Positions 6,511-6,660 of a stretch of 6,660 bases of DNA are shown here, one piece after another. Positions within the stretch are counted from its first letter, which is position 1; every line of letters begins with the position of its first letter. The position numbers and the translations under genes were made by a program. The notes beneath the pieces are model-generated. The model was not told the DNA's origin. It ran no database searches and saw only the letters and a list, made by a program, of their open reading frames with translations. Origin of the DNA: Actinomycetes bacterium (GTDB lineage: Bacteria > Actinomycetota > Acidimicrobiia > Acidimicrobiales > RAAP-2); the NCBI GenBank assembly GCA_021787255.1, contig JAJYMD010000320.1, positions 1 to 6,660 of the forward strand, read 5' to 3'.

Positions 6511-6660
6511 CGTGCGGCGCTGCGGCGCCTGGCCGCAGCGATCCGCTCTCGGCGCAGCGCTTCCTCCTCGGCGTCGTCGAGCGGCTCGAGCTCTCGACCG
6601 GTCGCCCACGCGAGGAGCATGTCGGCGAGCGCGGGGTTGCGCGCGAGCACCGGTCCGTGC
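6489..6660 (-). CDS. C-terminal end of a convergent gene of unknown function (partial)
   Basis: On the minus strand a frame is open from the window edge to a TAG at 6491-6489, giving 56 residues such as NPALADMLLAWATG, then an acidic/basic helical tail (DDAEEEALRRERIAAARRR). Almost all codons end in G or C and the composition is protein-like, which supports real coding. It overlaps the end of the glycosyltransferase by 22 bp in convergent orientation. I do not recognise the family from this short tail. The + strand is also open over 6511-6660, so the assignment is moderate. Confidence 0.55.
   Translation of the reverse strand, partial: HGPVLARNPALADMLLAWATGRELEPLDDAEEEALRRERIAAARRRSAARYVFGRS
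6518..6540 (+). terminator. GC-rich hairpin after the operon, possible terminator
   Basis: CGCTGCGGC (6518-6526) pairs perfectly with GCCGCAGCG (6532-6540), giving a 9-bp stem with a 5-base loop. It starts eight bases after the glycosyltransferase stop. No T-tract follows, so it is not a classical intrinsic terminator, although high-GC actinobacteria often lack T-tracts. It lies inside the convergent minus-strand reading frame, so it may be coincidental. Confidence 0.35.

Noticed and set aside
6154..6609. 151-codon minus-strand frame opposite the glycosyltransferase
   Set aside because: It is antisense to a clear GT2 domain and in a different frame from the more protein-like minus frame ending at 6489.

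Overview
The window is about 70% G+C, with strong G/C at third codon positions, tightly packed genes and GTG starts used alongside ATG. This fits a high-GC actinobacterium. The gene content (a fatty acyl-CoA reductase fused to a HAD domain, and a LarA-like protein) would suit an acidimicrobial or mycobacterial-type lineage, but that placement is inference.

Five substantial genes lie head to tail on the + strand. (1) Bases 1-1860 hold the 3' part of a fatty acyl-CoA reductase fused to a C-terminal HAD-type phosphatase. (2) 1857-3155 is a zinc-dependent medium-chain alcohol dehydrogenase. (3) 3152-4741 is a long, divergent LarA (nickel-pincer lactate racemase) family protein. (4) 4842-5732 is a PlsC-type acyltransferase. 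(5) 5752-6510 is a family-2 glycosyltransferase of the dolichyl/polyprenyl-phosphate sugar transferase type. Between (3) and (4) lies an exact 24-bp tandem repeat. It sits inside a possible 35-codon mini-gene whose start overlaps the stop of gene 3 and whose stop overlaps the start of gene 4. The end of a convergent minus-strand gene enters from the right (6489-6660) and overlaps the glycosyltransferase end by 22 bp. A 9-bp GC-rich hairpin lies just past the glycosyltransferase stop.

Four consecutive junctions are 4-base stop/start overlaps (GTGA, ATGA, ATGA, ATGA, counting the mini-gene) and the fifth is a 19-bp gap, so this looks like one translationally coupled operon. No promoter is visible; it should lie upstream of the window. 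The reductase, dehydrogenase, acyltransferase and polyprenyl-type glycosyltransferase together suggest a pathway that makes or modifies a fatty-alcohol- or aldehyde-derived lipid or glycolipid. The LarA-like protein is the unexpected member. It keeps the residues that would anchor the nickel-pincer cofactor but appears to have lost substrate-side residues, so it may catalyse a different reaction from lactate racemization. The overall pathway is inference; the individual family assignments rest on visible motifs.
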